Notes: generated by a model not told the origin, from the letters alone. Positions 1-8,738 are shown, counted from the stretch's first letter. The stretch is 41,453 nucleotides of DNA from Pseudoalteromonas sp. NBT06-2 (GCF_002276045.1 NZ_NQMR01000018.1:1-41453); one strand, 5' to 3'. Program-made: numbers and translations.

Positions 1-863
1 CATGTCGCCCGTATGCAGTTTTTTGAGAAATTAAGGCTCAATGTTGCTCCATTACCCCCATATTCATAACTGGAGAAATAAGTGCTGTCTGCCCCTGTTG
101 ATGGGCAGACAGCACCAAAAAGATAGGCGTATTCAAATTGTTGTTGTCTTACTGCTCTTGGTCGTGTTCCTTTTTCTGTCCAGAGCTTTGTCGTTGTATT
201 CTGCTGGCCAAAGCGTGCTTCATCTTGGAACCATACATCAATGTTTTCATGACTGACATTCCATGGGATCGTACGGATCATTTCACTTTCGAATTTTTTA
301 AAAAGTCTCTTGTACTTCATCTGATTTTTGGGGGTGTCTTGAGCGACTTGTTATCCAACTAAATCCTATCGACTTTAATAGCTTATAAATAGCATTACGA
401 TGATAATTAACGTTAAAATTAGTTTTAATATAAGATTGAATACTCTCACCTGTTAACCGTCCCCCAGTCTCTGAATGGCTTTGAGTTTTTATATATACCC
501 AAGCCACTTCAAGATTTGAGGTTCAGGACTGCTGAGCAATTCATGATCTAGGCGCATCTTTGCATTAATGGTTACTCCCTTAAAAAAAGATGGAACAACG
601 AGCATGATTTTCTCAGAAGTCCCTGTAAGGTTGGTTTATAAATACTTTATGCAGCGTTATTGATTTTGAAAAGGGAATAACCATGTTCTTCAATCAATGC
701 CTGCCTAAAGCATTTCTAATTCCAACTGAATCCTGCATCTTGAAGTGGTTTGGGTATATATGCTAAGTGCTTTCTTTTCCTGCTCATTTAGGTAACTAGG
801 TCTGCCTGTAGGCTATTTACGACAAAGTCGCTCGGTAATTAGGCCGACAGTTTCCCTTGGTAA
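1..863 (-). pseudogene. Decayed IS630-family transposase, interrupted by a MITE, truncated at the window edge
   Basis: Read on the minus strand, pieces of an IS630-type DDE transposase can be stitched together. From about 863 comes an N-terminal piece with PTGRPSYLNEQEKKALS, then (after a 269-bp insertion) SETGGRLTGESIQSYIKTNF, then the catalytic-core motif VWFQDEARFGQ and FEYAYLFGAVCPSTG. The frame is broken several times. There is a TAG at about 813-815. A frame change occurs in the T5/A6 run near 294-304. Another shift lies near 80-90, and a TGA is at 38-40 inside what would read MEQH-stop-ALISQKTAYGRH. The DDE domain continues off the left edge. IS630 elements move by cut and paste into TA sites. 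This copy cannot make a full protein unless all the breaks are sequencing errors, which the MITE insertion makes unlikely. The plus-strand frames here are shadows of it. Confidence 0.85.
492..760 (-). mobile_element. MITE copy A (269 bp), inserted in the IS630 transposase
   Basis: This is a short non-coding element bounded by inverted repeats that begin TATATACCCAA(A/G)CCACTTC and extend about 25 bp with one mismatch. It matches the element at 5377-5694 almost base for base in the opposite orientation (about three substitutions and one 1-bp indel), but lacks a 48-bp internal block. It sits in a TATATA tract inside the IS630 transposase frame: minus-strand codons for KKALS lie just upstream and codons for KTQSHSETGG just downstream, so the insertion point is visible. 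No transposase is encoded. The terminal TA-rich ends fit an IS630/Tc1-type mobiliser, but that family assignment is inference. Confidence 0.85.
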
Positions 864-889
864 TCACACTACTACAGGTAATAGATTTT

Positions 890-1528
890 TTATAACACGT
901 ACTTTTTAGACTCTTGTATTTGATTATATAAAGGCGTTATTTCATCTATTTGTTCAAATTTTAGCGCATCTAATGGCTCTAATTCATTAGGATTACTTCC
1001 TGTGATCAAAGCTTCCTTTTGTTGCTCTAACTGCGCTTTAAGCTCCTTTATACGCTCTGAAAAAATATTTTTATCTGACTTTGTTAAATATGATGAATTT
1101 CCAACATTTTGCTCTGCTAAAGTTAACATATCTATCCTAACGTCTAGCTCTTTAAGCTTTAAAAAATCAATGCCTAATCGTGCAAACACAATAGCCTCTT
1201 TCATTTCATGTCGTTCAATTTCCACTTCAATAGGTATATTCATGATTTCTTTAAGGGTTTTATCAAATAAATTTAATTCATAATCTCGATCTTTCAAATA
1301 AGGCTTAATAGTTTGTTTAACATCAATGCTCAGTTCACTATAAAGCGCTTTTGTTTTATCTGAAATTTCAGCTACGCTTCGTTCTCCTCTTAAATTAGAT
1401 TTTTTGGCCACCTCTTCAAATAATTTAAAATGAGTTTCTGTCATATCTGAGCCATTTTTATTGCCTAACCGAGCTTGAGAGGTGTCAAAACCATTTAACC
1501 CAAGTAATTGATTGCTGATCAGTGACAT
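890..1528 (-). CDS. Hypothetical protein, 212 aa, mostly helical
   Basis: I do not recognise this protein. The ATG at 1528 has a good ribosome site (AAGGGA, about 5 bases upstream). The product is highly charged, Leu/Glu/Lys-rich and without signal peptide or membrane segment. Residues about 100-190 contain long runs expected to form helices and possibly a coiled coil (for example IKELKAQLEQQKEAL). The N-terminus, MSLISNQLLGLNGFDTSQAR, is reminiscent of short secreted or flagellar-type leader regions but this is not diagnostic. The stop codon lies about 25 bases from the start of the decayed IS630 fragment, so the C-terminus might have been altered by that insertion. A homologue alignment would settle whether SKKYVL is the native end. 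It faces away from the following gene and appears to be monocistronic. Confidence 0.7.
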   Translation of the reverse strand: MSLISNQLLGLNGFDTSQARLGNKNGSDMTETHFKLFEEVAKKSNLRGERSVAEISDKTKALYSELSIDVKQTIKPYLKDRDYELNLFDKTLKEIMNIPIEVEIERHEMKEAIVFARLGIDFLKLKELDVRIDMLTLAEQNVGNSSYLTKSDKNIFSERIKELKAQLEQQKEALITGSNPNELEPLDALKFEQIDEITPLYNQIQESKKYVL

Positions 1529-1769
1529 ATTATTCCCTTCATTGAATTGAATGAATTATAAAGCAATATTCAAGCCAAGTTACTGACGATTGATAGTGTT
1601 AATCAGTTATTTAATGAACTTTATCATTCGGCGTTTCTCATTTTTTGTCATTTTTAAACAAATATAATTAACCCATTAATGCGCTATCTAATTAAAGTAT
1701 TATAAAAATTAAGTTCATCATCTAAGTTATAATAATAGAATCAAAGATAAGGTTATTTAAAGGTATATG

Positions 1770-3524
1770 ATGAACCCTAACGTGGTGAAATATAGTATTG
1801 TGATTGTTATTTCAATGTTTTTTGGTGCTTTTTTTACTTATATTAATGTAATGCCACAGAATGTTGCTACAAATATAGATCCAAAAAACAACAGCAATAC
1901 TGCCATATCAGCCAACTTAATAGCCAATAAAGAAAATAGCGTTAATATCTCTTTCAATGAGTTAGATGTGCCACCTTCTAAATTTGATAATTTTAAACAA
2001 ATAGTCCAAATCGGCACAGGATTTGAGCAAGGTTTAGCTGCATATCATTTAGCAAGTGATATGCAATTTGCTGAGTTATCAGTAAACTTAACCGCTTTGT
2101 TCAAATTAGAAAAACAGGATCCTGCTGTAAAACTTTCGTATATTGTGCGCCAAAGAATGCTATTACTCGATCCATTAGCAACGGCACAACTTTATTATTC
2201 ACACTTTAAATTATATCAGGAGAATTTAGATAAAAGAACAATAAGCGCTTTTCGCGGGATATTACATGATTGGGCACTACTTGATATTAAGAATGCGCTT
2301 TCATTTGTTAAAGATAACTTTCCTATAAAGCAGCAAGAATACTATTTTGATTATTTACTAAAAGATAATCACTTTAAACAAAGTGGTTACTTATTTGCGC
2401 AAGCAAATCAGTTTTCACCCGCGATTCAACAAAAGGCGTTAAGGGCTAAACTTGATTCAATGAAACCAGAATTAGCATTTGAAAAGCTATTAGCGTTAAC
2501 TCTACCTCCAAGAGAAAGATATTATATGTTTCGCTCTGTTATAAAAAAGTGGCAGTCGGCTTCACTAGATAATTATCTCTCTCTTCAAAATAAACTCATT
2601 ACCTCAAACTTAGCTAATCGTGAAAAAGAGAAATTAATAAATGAAGTGTTTATCCAATGGGCAGATTCAGATCCCGAATCAGCGTTAAGTGCGATATCAC
2701 AAATAAAATATGGTAAACAATCAACTTATATAACCAGCATAATGTCTGAGTTGGCTAAAAAAGATGGAGAGCATGCCGTTTTAGTGGCCAAAACATTTTC
2801 TAAACAGCTTGGTAATGAGATCATTGATACCGCAATCTCTGAATGGGCAACATACGATCCACAAGCAGCAACACAGTACATTGAAAAAAATGGCCTAACT
2901 AAAAATCAAAGTTTATTGTACAAGGTGGCACAAACATACGGCCGAAAATCGCCAAAAGAAGCATTACAATGGGCTGAAAATTTAAATGCGCCAGAGGCCG
3001 TATTTCGCAATATTTCCAGATCATTAATAAACTCATCCCCTGAAGCCGCACAGAATTATTTAGACTCAGTGACTAATCAAAAAGTAAAAAACGCTATGTT
3101 ATCAGCAATGGTAAACGAAAAAAGTAGATATAATAGCGAAGAAGCTCATATTTGGTTAAATCAATACAGCGCAGAACCAGGTTTTAAAGAAGCACAGCAA
3201 ACCGTTTTTTATAGTTGGATTCGCCAAAATCCACAACAAGCTGTGCATGCATTATCTGAAGTAACTGACAATAAACAATTGCATAATTTAATTCCTACAA
3301 TGGCTTATCAATGGTATAAAAAAGACCCTACGGCCACTGAAAATTGGCTAAGACAGTTAAATAATACAGCGATTAAAGATCTGGCGATTTTACGTATTGT
3401 AATGTACGCTTTATCCAATGATATTGGACATGCAAAAACACTTATTTCAGAAATTAATGATGAAAAAATAGCCGAAAAAGCAAAGAAAAGGTTAAACCAC
3501 TATGAAGAAACGCATGGTAACTAG
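1770..3524 (+). CDS. Exported or membrane-anchored helical-repeat protein (W-x3-DP-x2-A repeats), function unknown
   Basis: About 584 aa. AAAGG at 1759-1763 lies six bases before the second of two adjacent ATGs, so 1770 is preferred over 1767. One hydrophobic segment near residues 8-26 (YSIVIVISMFFGAFFTYI) makes it a signal-anchored periplasmic protein. The rest is a solenoid of about 35-residue helical repeats with a recurring pattern of aromatic, three residues, D/N/S-P, two residues, A. Examples are WADSDPESAL, WATYDPQAAT, YGRKSPKEAL, INSSPEAAQ, WIRQNPQQAV and WYKKDPTATE. Such TPR/HEAT-like arrays usually bind other proteins. No catalytic motif is visible. It stands alone: the gene upstream diverges and the gene downstream converges. 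Confidence is high for a real gene and low for any function. Confidence 0.85.
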   Translation: MNPNVVKYSIVIVISMFFGAFFTYINVMPQNVATNIDPKNNSNTAISANLIANKENSVNISFNELDVPPSKFDNFKQIVQIGTGFEQGLAAYHLASDMQFAELSVNLTALFKLEKQDPAVKLSYIVRQRMLLLDPLATAQLYYSHFKLYQENLDKRTISAFRGILHDWALLDIKNALSFVKDNFPIKQQEYYFDYLLKDNHFKQSGYLFAQANQFSPAIQQKALRAKLDSMKPELAFEKLLALTLPPRERYYMFRSVIKKWQSASLDNYLSLQNKLITSNLANREKEKLINEVFIQWADSDPESALSAISQIKYGKQSTYITSIMSELAKKDGEHAVLVAKTFSKQLGNEIIDTAISEWATYDPQAATQYIEKNGLTKNQSLLYKVAQTYGRKSPKEALQWAENLNAPEAVFRNISRSLINSSPEAAQNYLDSVTNQKVKNAMLSAMVNEKSRYNSEEAHIWLNQYSAEPGFKEAQQTVFYSWIRQNPQQAVHALSEVTDNKQLHNLIPTMAYQWYKKDPTATENWLRQLNNTAIKDLAILRIVMYALSNDIGHAKTLISEINDEKIAEKAKKRLNHYEETHGN

Positions 3525-3693
3525 TGATACACTTTTCTTAAATTTATTTAATTCAAATCTTTATAAAAACAGTAGATTCTAAACTCAAACAGAGATTTTT
3601 ATGCAGTATATCATGGTATTAAATATCGTAAACTCGACATTCGCGCTTTTATTAATTTTTAAGAGAGAAGTTCAAATAGTCATATATCAGTTT

Positions 3694-4149
3694 TTATTTT
3701 TTAGCGACTAAAAATAACCCAACAACTACGAATATTGCACCTATAATTCTATTAGCACTAATTTCTATTTTTGGAAAACCCAACCATCCATTATGATCGA
3801 GCGCCAAAGAGGCTATCATTTGACCACATACAACTGAAATTGCTAATACCACAGCACCTAATTTAGGCGCTAAAAATATCGACATTGTGATATTAAATGC
3901 ACCTAACAACCCTCCAATCCATGCCCACCAAGGAATTGAAGCCAAAGCACCAGATTTAAACCAAGCATCACCTTGAAAAAATGCAATGATACCTAGTATG
4001 ATTGTACCCACTAGAAATGAGATAAATGCCGCTTGAATTGGATTACTCAGAGCTAATCTTAGTTGAGAATTAACACCGGCTTGAGACGCAAGAGAAATAC
4101 CAATCAAGACACTTAGTGGTAATAATAAATACATTCCTAAATTTCCCAA
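3694..4149 (-). CDS. DMT-superfamily membrane protein, YdcZ (DUF606) family
   Basis: A 151-aa protein with five hydrophobic stretches. It starts MGNLGMYLLLPLSVLIGISL, followed by the conserved-looking QAGVNSQLRLAL loop and GTIILGIIAFF, WWAWIGGLLGAFNI, VVLAISVVCGQMIASL and ANRIIGAIFVVVGLFLVAKK. This is the pattern of the short YdcZ/DUF606 branch of the drug/metabolite transporter superfamily, about half the length of a ten-helix EamA transporter, so it probably works as a dimer. The substrate is unknown. The start is a TTG, chosen because of a well-placed ribosome site. It lies 42 bp downstream of the DUF6176-like gene on the same strand and may be co-transcribed with it. Confidence 0.85.
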   Translation of the reverse strand: MGNLGMYLLLPLSVLIGISLASQAGVNSQLRLALSNPIQAAFISFLVGTIILGIIAFFQGDAWFKSGALASIPWWAWIGGLLGAFNITMSIFLAPKLGAVVLAISVVCGQMIASLALDHNGWLGFPKIEISANRIIGAIFVVVGLFLVAKK

Positions 4150-4155
4150 TTTCTA

Positions 4156-4161
4156 TCCTTT
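4156..4161 (-). promoter_or_regulatory. Ribosome binding site that selects a TTG start
   Basis: On the minus strand AAAGGA ends exactly six bases before the TTG at 4149. The next in-frame ATG (4134) has an AGGA touching it, which is too close for use. The TTG is therefore the more likely start of the YdcZ-type gene. Confidence 0.6.
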
Positions 4162-4191
4162 TTTATTTTTTAAAAACAAGTAGGTAACGCT

Positions 4192-4521
4192 CTACTCTCT
4201 TGGAATATCAATCAAAGGTGTCGCCAAAACATTACCATTTGTCGCCGTAATCTCAGTCATTAATTCATAATGAAATTTATCTATTGGGTGCTTTAATTGC
4301 ATTGATATCTCAAATACCTGCTCAATTGACTTAGCTCTTAAATACCATAACAAATATTTTTTATTATCTATCTCTACTTTAAACCAAGATTCAATTTGTA
4401 CGTATTCATCTTTCAAAGTGGCCGCCGCTTCATCAAGTCGAGATGAAATCACTTTTTCCCACTGTTCCACTTTATCTTCAGTGCCAGGTTTTAGCTTAAT
4501 TAACCCTGATGCATATTCCAT
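4192..4521 (-). CDS. DUF6176-like small cytoplasmic protein
   Basis: About 109 aa, MEYASGLIKLKPGTEDKVEQ onward. It has alpha-beta content and a central motif VQIESWFKVEIDNKKYLLWY followed by LRAKSIEQVF. This resembles the DUF6176 family (dimeric alpha-beta barrel-like proteins of unknown function). The assignment is from memory of the motif and is not certain. AAGAG lies seven bases before the ATG at 4521, which makes that start better than the GTG at 4527. It is probably the first gene of a two-gene unit with the YdcZ-type transporter. There is no signal peptide. Confidence 0.7.
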   Translation of the reverse strand: MEYASGLIKLKPGTEDKVEQWEKVISSRLDEAAATLKDEYVQIESWFKVEIDNKKYLLWYLRAKSIEQVFEISMQLKHPIDKFHYELMTEITATNGNVLATPLIDIPRE

Positions 4522-4567
4522 TTTCACACTCTTAAATTTCTAAATATTTAGTCTCGTATACAAAAAA

Positions 4568-4681
4568 TTTATGCGGCGTTATTGATTTTGACAAAGGAGC
4601 CATCATTTTCTGAAATCAATACCTTTCCTAAATTTTTTAATTCCAACTGAAATTCGTACCTTGAAATAGTTTAGGTATATA
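4568..4681 (-). mobile_element. Degenerate, truncated third MITE copy
   Basis: The stretch matches the plus-strand right half of MITE copy A with many substitutions. Shared blocks include a TTATGC-GCGTTATTGATTTTGA core, TTCCAACTGAA, and the end repeat read as CTTGAAATAGTTTAGGTATATA. The other half and its inverted repeat are missing. It occupies the otherwise gene-free 4528-4842 interval, in which I see nothing else. Its divergence shows that this element family has been in the genome for some time. Confidence 0.7.
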
Positions 4682-4842
4682 ATTGCTTAATCATCTAGTA
4701 CTTACAACCAGTTTTTAGATATTTTTCTTGCATCCATTGGTCTCATAATCATGTTTTTCATAAGACTGAAATTCATTACTGATATGTATAAATTAAACGT
4801 CTCATTAAGTTAACCGAATTTGGCTTGATATACATTTTAAAA

Positions 4843-5247
4843 TTAAAAGTTACAATAAGGTGGACGGCTATCAACCATAAGTATATCTAATTTAGTTTGT
4901 GCTCTTTTTGGATTTTCAATATCAATGCTTTCAATCATTTCACATTCATCTCTCACCATTTCTGCAATACTAATTGGATAATGACGGCAATCTTCAGGAC
5001 GATCCAAATAAATACCACAAGTATACTTTACTTGTTTTGATAGTTTACTCTTTGGCATAGTTTCTAAAAATGGGCAAGTGGATAGTTGTTTATTTGTTTG
5101 TGGATCAAACCAAACTTTTCCATTTTTAACATACTCAAATATATGGGGTTGAAATAGCTCCCACATATCAATTTCTTCCATAGTAACACTCAGATCAGCG
5201 CCACCATATTTCATACAACATTTGCCACATTGGTTACACTCTTTCAT
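4843..5247 (-). CDS. YkgJ-family cysteine-cluster protein (putative Zn or Fe-S binding)
   Basis: A 134-aa protein that opens with the family signature CNQCGKCCMKYGG (C-x2-C-x2-CC). Further cysteines follow in STCPFLE, YTCGIYLDRPEDCRHYP and the C-terminal PPYCNF. These conserved cysteines define the YkgJ/CxxCxxCC family, which is thought to bind zinc or an iron-sulphur cluster; its biochemical role is not established. The start ATG has GGAG seven bases upstream. No membrane segment is present. The gene stands alone between two MITE copies. Confidence 0.85.
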   Translation of the reverse strand: MKECNQCGKCCMKYGGADLSVTMEEIDMWELFQPHIFEYVKNGKVWFDPQTNKQLSTCPFLETMPKSKLSKQVKYTCGIYLDRPEDCRHYPISIAEMVRDECEMIESIDIENPKRAQTKLDILMVDSRPPYCNF

Positions 5248-5376
5248 TGGTAAGCTCCGTGATTTAATACCTGTACTTAAAATTGTAACATTTAAGTAAT
5301 TGAAAGAGTGAAATCGGCCTCAATAAGTTGTATGAAGATCTCTAGACTTAATTTTAAAGAGTAGTTTGTCTACTAA

Positions 5377-5694
5377 TATATACCCAAACCACTTCAAGAT
5401 GCAGGATTCAGTAGGAATTAGAAATGCTTTAGGCAAGGCATTGATTGAAGAACATGGTTATTCCCTTTTCAAAATCAATAACGCTGCATAAAGTATTTAT
5501 AAACCAACCTTACAGGGACTTCTGAGCAAATCATGCTCGTTGTTGCCTGCATGGATGTAGGTACTAGAGCAATGCAGGAGCATATTGCCGGTCCATCTTT
5601 TTTTAAGGGAGTAACCATTAATGCAAAGATGCGCCTAGATCATGAATTGCTCAGCAGTCCTGAACCTCACATCTTGAAGTGGCTTGGGTATATA
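5377..5694 (+). mobile_element. MITE copy B (318 bp), full-length copy
   Basis: It is bounded by TATATACCCAAACCACTTC at the left and the inverse of TATATACCCAAGCCACTTC at the right. It is 49 bases longer than copy A: 48 bases (5545-5592) plus a single extra A. The extra block contains a near-palindromic GCCTGCAT...ATGCAGG. A 67-codon frame begins inside it and runs past the right end, but it is not gene-like and is broken in copy A. It occupies the middle of the gene-free 5248-5915 interval. The flanks (5248-5376 and 5695-5915) hold only AT-rich DNA and presumably the promoter of the protease gene. Confidence 0.88.
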
Positions 5695-5915
5695 TTGAAA
5701 TGTAAGCCGCTGATTCAATACATAGACCAAATTTAAAAAATTTCCACGTAATCCACATTAAAAAATTTCACCTTCGCCATATTAGTCTAAAAAACAACCA
5801 CTTTGGCTCTATAAATAAAAACACAAATAAATATCAGTTGAATATATATTGTTATTTAATTGTTAAGAAACTAACTTGTACCTGTTTTAATACGGAAAAT
5901 AAACAAGGATTAAAA

Positions 5916-8021
5916 ATGTATAAAATAAACACTGTAACATTAATAGCGCTGGGCTTATTCGTAACAACAAGCGATGCTAAAGTTTCACTTAAAAATATTT
6001 CTGCTCCACCTATTATAATTGCTAAGACTATAAAACATACGCTATCCCTATCACCTTTAAACAATGTAATGTCTAATGATAATAATCAAAAAACAATACA
6101 AAAAACCATCACTGAGCCTGGATCTGAATTCATTAAAGTGCACTTTAACAGATTCAATATACCATTGGGTGCATATGTCACCGTTGCCAGTGCTGATGGC
6201 AAGGAAATATATAGGTATGATGGTATTAATAACAAAAATGCGACGTTTAATGGTCAAATAGGAGAAAATGGAATCAATCAGTTTTCTGCAATGTCGGTTT
6301 TTGGTGATGTTGCTGTTGTTACATTACATCTGCCAGAAGGTGTACATTGGACCCAATCTCATCAAATCGAAGTAGATCGATTCAATGCAGGTCAAAATGA
6401 AGCAATACCTCTAAATATAAACCCTAGTGATATCGATCCTACTTCCTCTTGTGGTGTAAATGAAAGAGTTGACGCTGTCTGTTGGGCATCAAGTAACCCG
6501 GTAGAATTTGAACGCACAAGACCTGTTGCACGCTTACTCATGGCGGGCTCAGGTCTATGTACAGGTTGGCGCGTTGGCGCAGAAAATCATATGTTTACCA
6601 ATAACCACTGTTTATCAACACAAAGTAAACTGGCTGATACTGAAATTTGGTTTAATTATCAAAAAACAACCTGTGGTGGCTCAACTTTTTCGGGTACAGT
6701 AAAAGTAACAGGTAAAGATTTATTAAAAACAGATTACGATTTAGACTATTCTGTATTTTCAGTTAATGATTTTGCAAGTATTGCCAGTTTTGGTCAATAT
6801 GGTTTAGATGTAAGAACTCCCACTCAAGGAGAGACAATTTATATTCCACAACATGGCGCAGGAAATCCAAAGGAACTGTCTATAGAAAGTGATCAAAATA
6901 CCAATGGTTTATGTCAAATAGATATTGCAATCGCTAATGGACGTGCAACAGACTCTGATACAGGCTACTTTTGTGATACCATTGGCGGTTCATCTGGTTC
7001 ACCTGTTTTAGCAAGTAGTAGTAACAACGTTATTGCTTTACATCATTTTGGTGGCTGTGAAAACCAAGGTGTCAGAATTGATAAAATATGGCCTCAAGTA
7101 GCGAGTATATTTAATAATCAAGTGCCAGTTGGAGATAATGCATCAGGTGGCAGTAATCAAGCGCCCGTAGCTGAAATTACATCAAATTGTAATGGTCTAA
7201 GTTGCAGTTTTTCAGCTGAAAACTCATCTGATGTAGATGGCTCTATTATAAATTATCAATGGCAATTTGGCGATGGTAATACAGCTTCGGGTAGTCTAAA
7301 TCAGCATGCATATATTCAAGGAGGTACTTACAGTGTTAGCTTAACTGTAACCGATGATGATAACACAACAAACACCCAAAAAATTGATGTTTCAGTATCA
7401 GATAATAATTCAAACGAACTTTCTTCAGGCGTTGTACTGACTAATATTGCAGGTAACAAAGATCAAGAGCTTATTTATTACATAAATACACTAGAAAATG
7501 ATACTAAAGTTAATGTAGTTACATCCGGAGGAACCGGTGATTTAGACTTATATGTGAAATCAGGTCAAATACCGACAAAAAATAATTATGATTGTCGCCC
7601 TTACGAAAATGGTAATAATGAAACTTGTGACGTTTTACTTGGAACCCCTGGTACAGTTTATATTAAGTTAATTGGTTACAGTGCATTTTCTAATACCACT
7701 TTAGTTGCAACTAATAGCACCAGTCCATCATCTGAATTTCCAATAAACAATTTAACCGCAAGCAAAAATCAATGGTTATATTTTGATTACATTATGCCTG
7801 CAGGTAGCACTCAAGCAACAATAAGTACTTCTTCGGGTTCTGGAGATGCAGATTTATATGTGAAAAATGGTACGCTACCATCAGATACAAGTTACGACTG
7901 TCGACCTTATCAATCTGGTAATAATGAATCTTGCACACTTTCAGCTAATGCTGGAGATGTTTTAAAAATAGGTATAAAAGCTTATACCAGTTTTAGCGGA
8001 GTAACATTAAACGCGCAATAA
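5916..8021 (+). CDS. Secreted S1-family (lysyl-endopeptidase-like) serine protease with PKD and two PPC domains
   Basis: 701 aa from the ATG at 5916, chosen because AAGGA lies six bases upstream and a signal peptide (MYKINTVTLIALGLFVTTSDA) follows directly. An upstream ATG at 5838 would bury that peptide. After a pro-region of about 170 residues comes a trypsin-fold domain with His231 (FTNNHCL), Asp277 (DLDYSVF) and Ser360 in GGSSGSP. Several cysteine pairs fit an exported enzyme. A PKD domain (about residues 410-495, QWQFGDGNTASG) and two bacterial PPC domains follow, each carrying a GDxDLYVK motif and a DCRPY motif. PPC domains are commonly removed during secretion or help export and substrate binding. 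It is a predicted extracellular protease for protein scavenging. A hairpin terminator follows. Confidence 0.92.
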   Translation: MYKINTVTLIALGLFVTTSDAKVSLKNISAPPIIIAKTIKHTLSLSPLNNVMSNDNNQKTIQKTITEPGSEFIKVHFNRFNIPLGAYVTVASADGKEIYRYDGINNKNATFNGQIGENGINQFSAMSVFGDVAVVTLHLPEGVHWTQSHQIEVDRFNAGQNEAIPLNINPSDIDPTSSCGVNERVDAVCWASSNPVEFERTRPVARLLMAGSGLCTGWRVGAENHMFTNNHCLSTQSKLADTEIWFNYQKTTCGGSTFSGTVKVTGKDLLKTDYDLDYSVFSVNDFASIASFGQYGLDVRTPTQGETIYIPQHGAGNPKELSIESDQNTNGLCQIDIAIANGRATDSDTGYFCDTIGGSSGSPVLASSSNNVIALHHFGGCENQGVRIDKIWPQVASIFNNQVPVGDNASGGSNQAPVAEITSNCNGLSCSFSAENSSDVDGSIINYQWQFGDGNTASGSLNQHAYIQGGTYSVSLTVTDDDNTTNTQKIDVSVSDNNSNELSSGVVLTNIAGNKDQELIYYINTLENDTKVNVVTSGGTGDLDLYVKSGQIPTKNNYDCRPYENGNNETCDVLLGTPGTVYIKLIGYSAFSNTTLVATNSTSPSSEFPINNLTASKNQWLYFDYIMPAGSTQATISTSSGSGDADLYVKNGTLPSDTSYDCRPYQSGNNESCTLSANAGDVLKIGIKAYTSFSGVTLNAQ

Positions 8022-8034
8022 GACCTAAACTAAT

Positions 8035-8059
8035 ACGCATATGAATTATTCATATGCGT
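8035..8059 (+). terminator. Hairpin terminator after the S1 protease
   Basis: A perfect 11-bp stem, ACGCATATGAA / TTCATATGCGT, with a 3-base loop is followed by TTTGTT. It lies 14 bases after the protease stop codon and between convergent genes. Confidence 0.75.
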
Positions 8060-8081
8060 TTGTTAAACTCTGTTACAAAGT

Positions 8082-8738
8082 TTAACTTACATCAATACCA
8101 GCTTCATCAACCTCTATAATATCAGTCTCTATTGCTGAGTCAGCTATCCATTTTTGTAAGCTAGGGCAATCTAGTACGCGTGTCATATAAGCAGTCGCAC
8201 CATCATTAATTTGAATACCATATGTTTTAAAACGCAATACAACAGGGGAAAACATGGCATCAGCAATAGACCATTGGTCAAATAACCAACCACCTTGCTC
8301 TTTAAATTGTAGATGTTGCTCGGACCAAATAGTCTCAATACGCTTTATATCTTTTTTCGCTTGTTCTGAGAGTATCACATTCCTTTTTGCTCTAATATTC
8401 ATAGGCAGTTCGTTACGAATACCCATAAACCCAGAGTGCATTTCACATGCCAATGCTCTTGCCTTGGCTTTATTTTTTGAACACTGTGGCCATGCAATTC
8501 CTGATAAATAAGAATCATTGATATATTCGCATATAGCTAAGGAGTCCCATACTATAGTTGTACCATCAATTAAAGTAGGGACTTTTTGTGTAGGACTGAG
8601 ATTTTCTAATCGTTTATAAAATGTATCAGTGCCTAGTGTTAATTTAATTTCCTTAAAATTAAGCCCATGCTTTTTAAGCATTAACCATGCTCTTAGTGAC
8701 CAAGTAGAGTAATTTTTATTTCCAATATAGAGTTCCAT
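8082..8738 (-). CDS. Glutathione S-transferase family protein
   Basis: 218 aa. The N-terminal thioredoxin-like half begins ELYIGNKNYSTWSLRAWLML, where the NYSTWS loop is in the position of the catalytic Ser/Tyr region, and contains KVPTLIDG with the cis-proline that contacts glutathione and WDSLAICEYIND, the glutathione-gamma-Glu contact (normally E/D-S). The C-terminal helical half includes GWLFDQWSIADAMFSPVVLRF, the usual N-capping box of helix alpha-6. This N-terminal signature is typical of a bacterial GST subgroup of unknown substrate. It is cytoplasmic, with no signal. A GGAA site precedes the ATG. It is divergent from the adjacent LysR gene with a 109-bp shared control region, so regulation by that LysR protein is likely. 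Confidence 0.9.
   Translation of the reverse strand: MELYIGNKNYSTWSLRAWLMLKKHGLNFKEIKLTLGTDTFYKRLENLSPTQKVPTLIDGTTIVWDSLAICEYINDSYLSGIAWPQCSKNKAKARALACEMHSGFMGIRNELPMNIRAKRNVILSEQAKKDIKRIETIWSEQHLQFKEQGGWLFDQWSIADAMFSPVVLRFKTYGIQINDGATAYMTRVLDCPSLQKWIADSAIETDIIEVDEAGIDVS

Noticed and set aside
294..304. Programmed frameshift in the IS630 transposase at the T5/A6 run
   Set aside because: The run looks slippery, but two stop codons, a further frame change and the MITE insertion show the gene is simply decayed.
41..362. Two plus-strand frames of 71 and 74 codons at the left edge
   Set aside because: They lie antisense to the readable IS630 transposase remnant and have no ribosome site or recognisable protein character.
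3601..3711. A 36-codon hydrophobic frame (MQYIMVLNIVNST...)
   Set aside because: No clear ribosome site, overlaps the end of the convergent YdcZ-type gene and has no recognisable features.
5533..5736. A 67-codon frame starting inside MITE copy B
   Set aside because: It starts within the element, runs past its end into flanking DNA and is disrupted in copy A, so it is not a conserved product.
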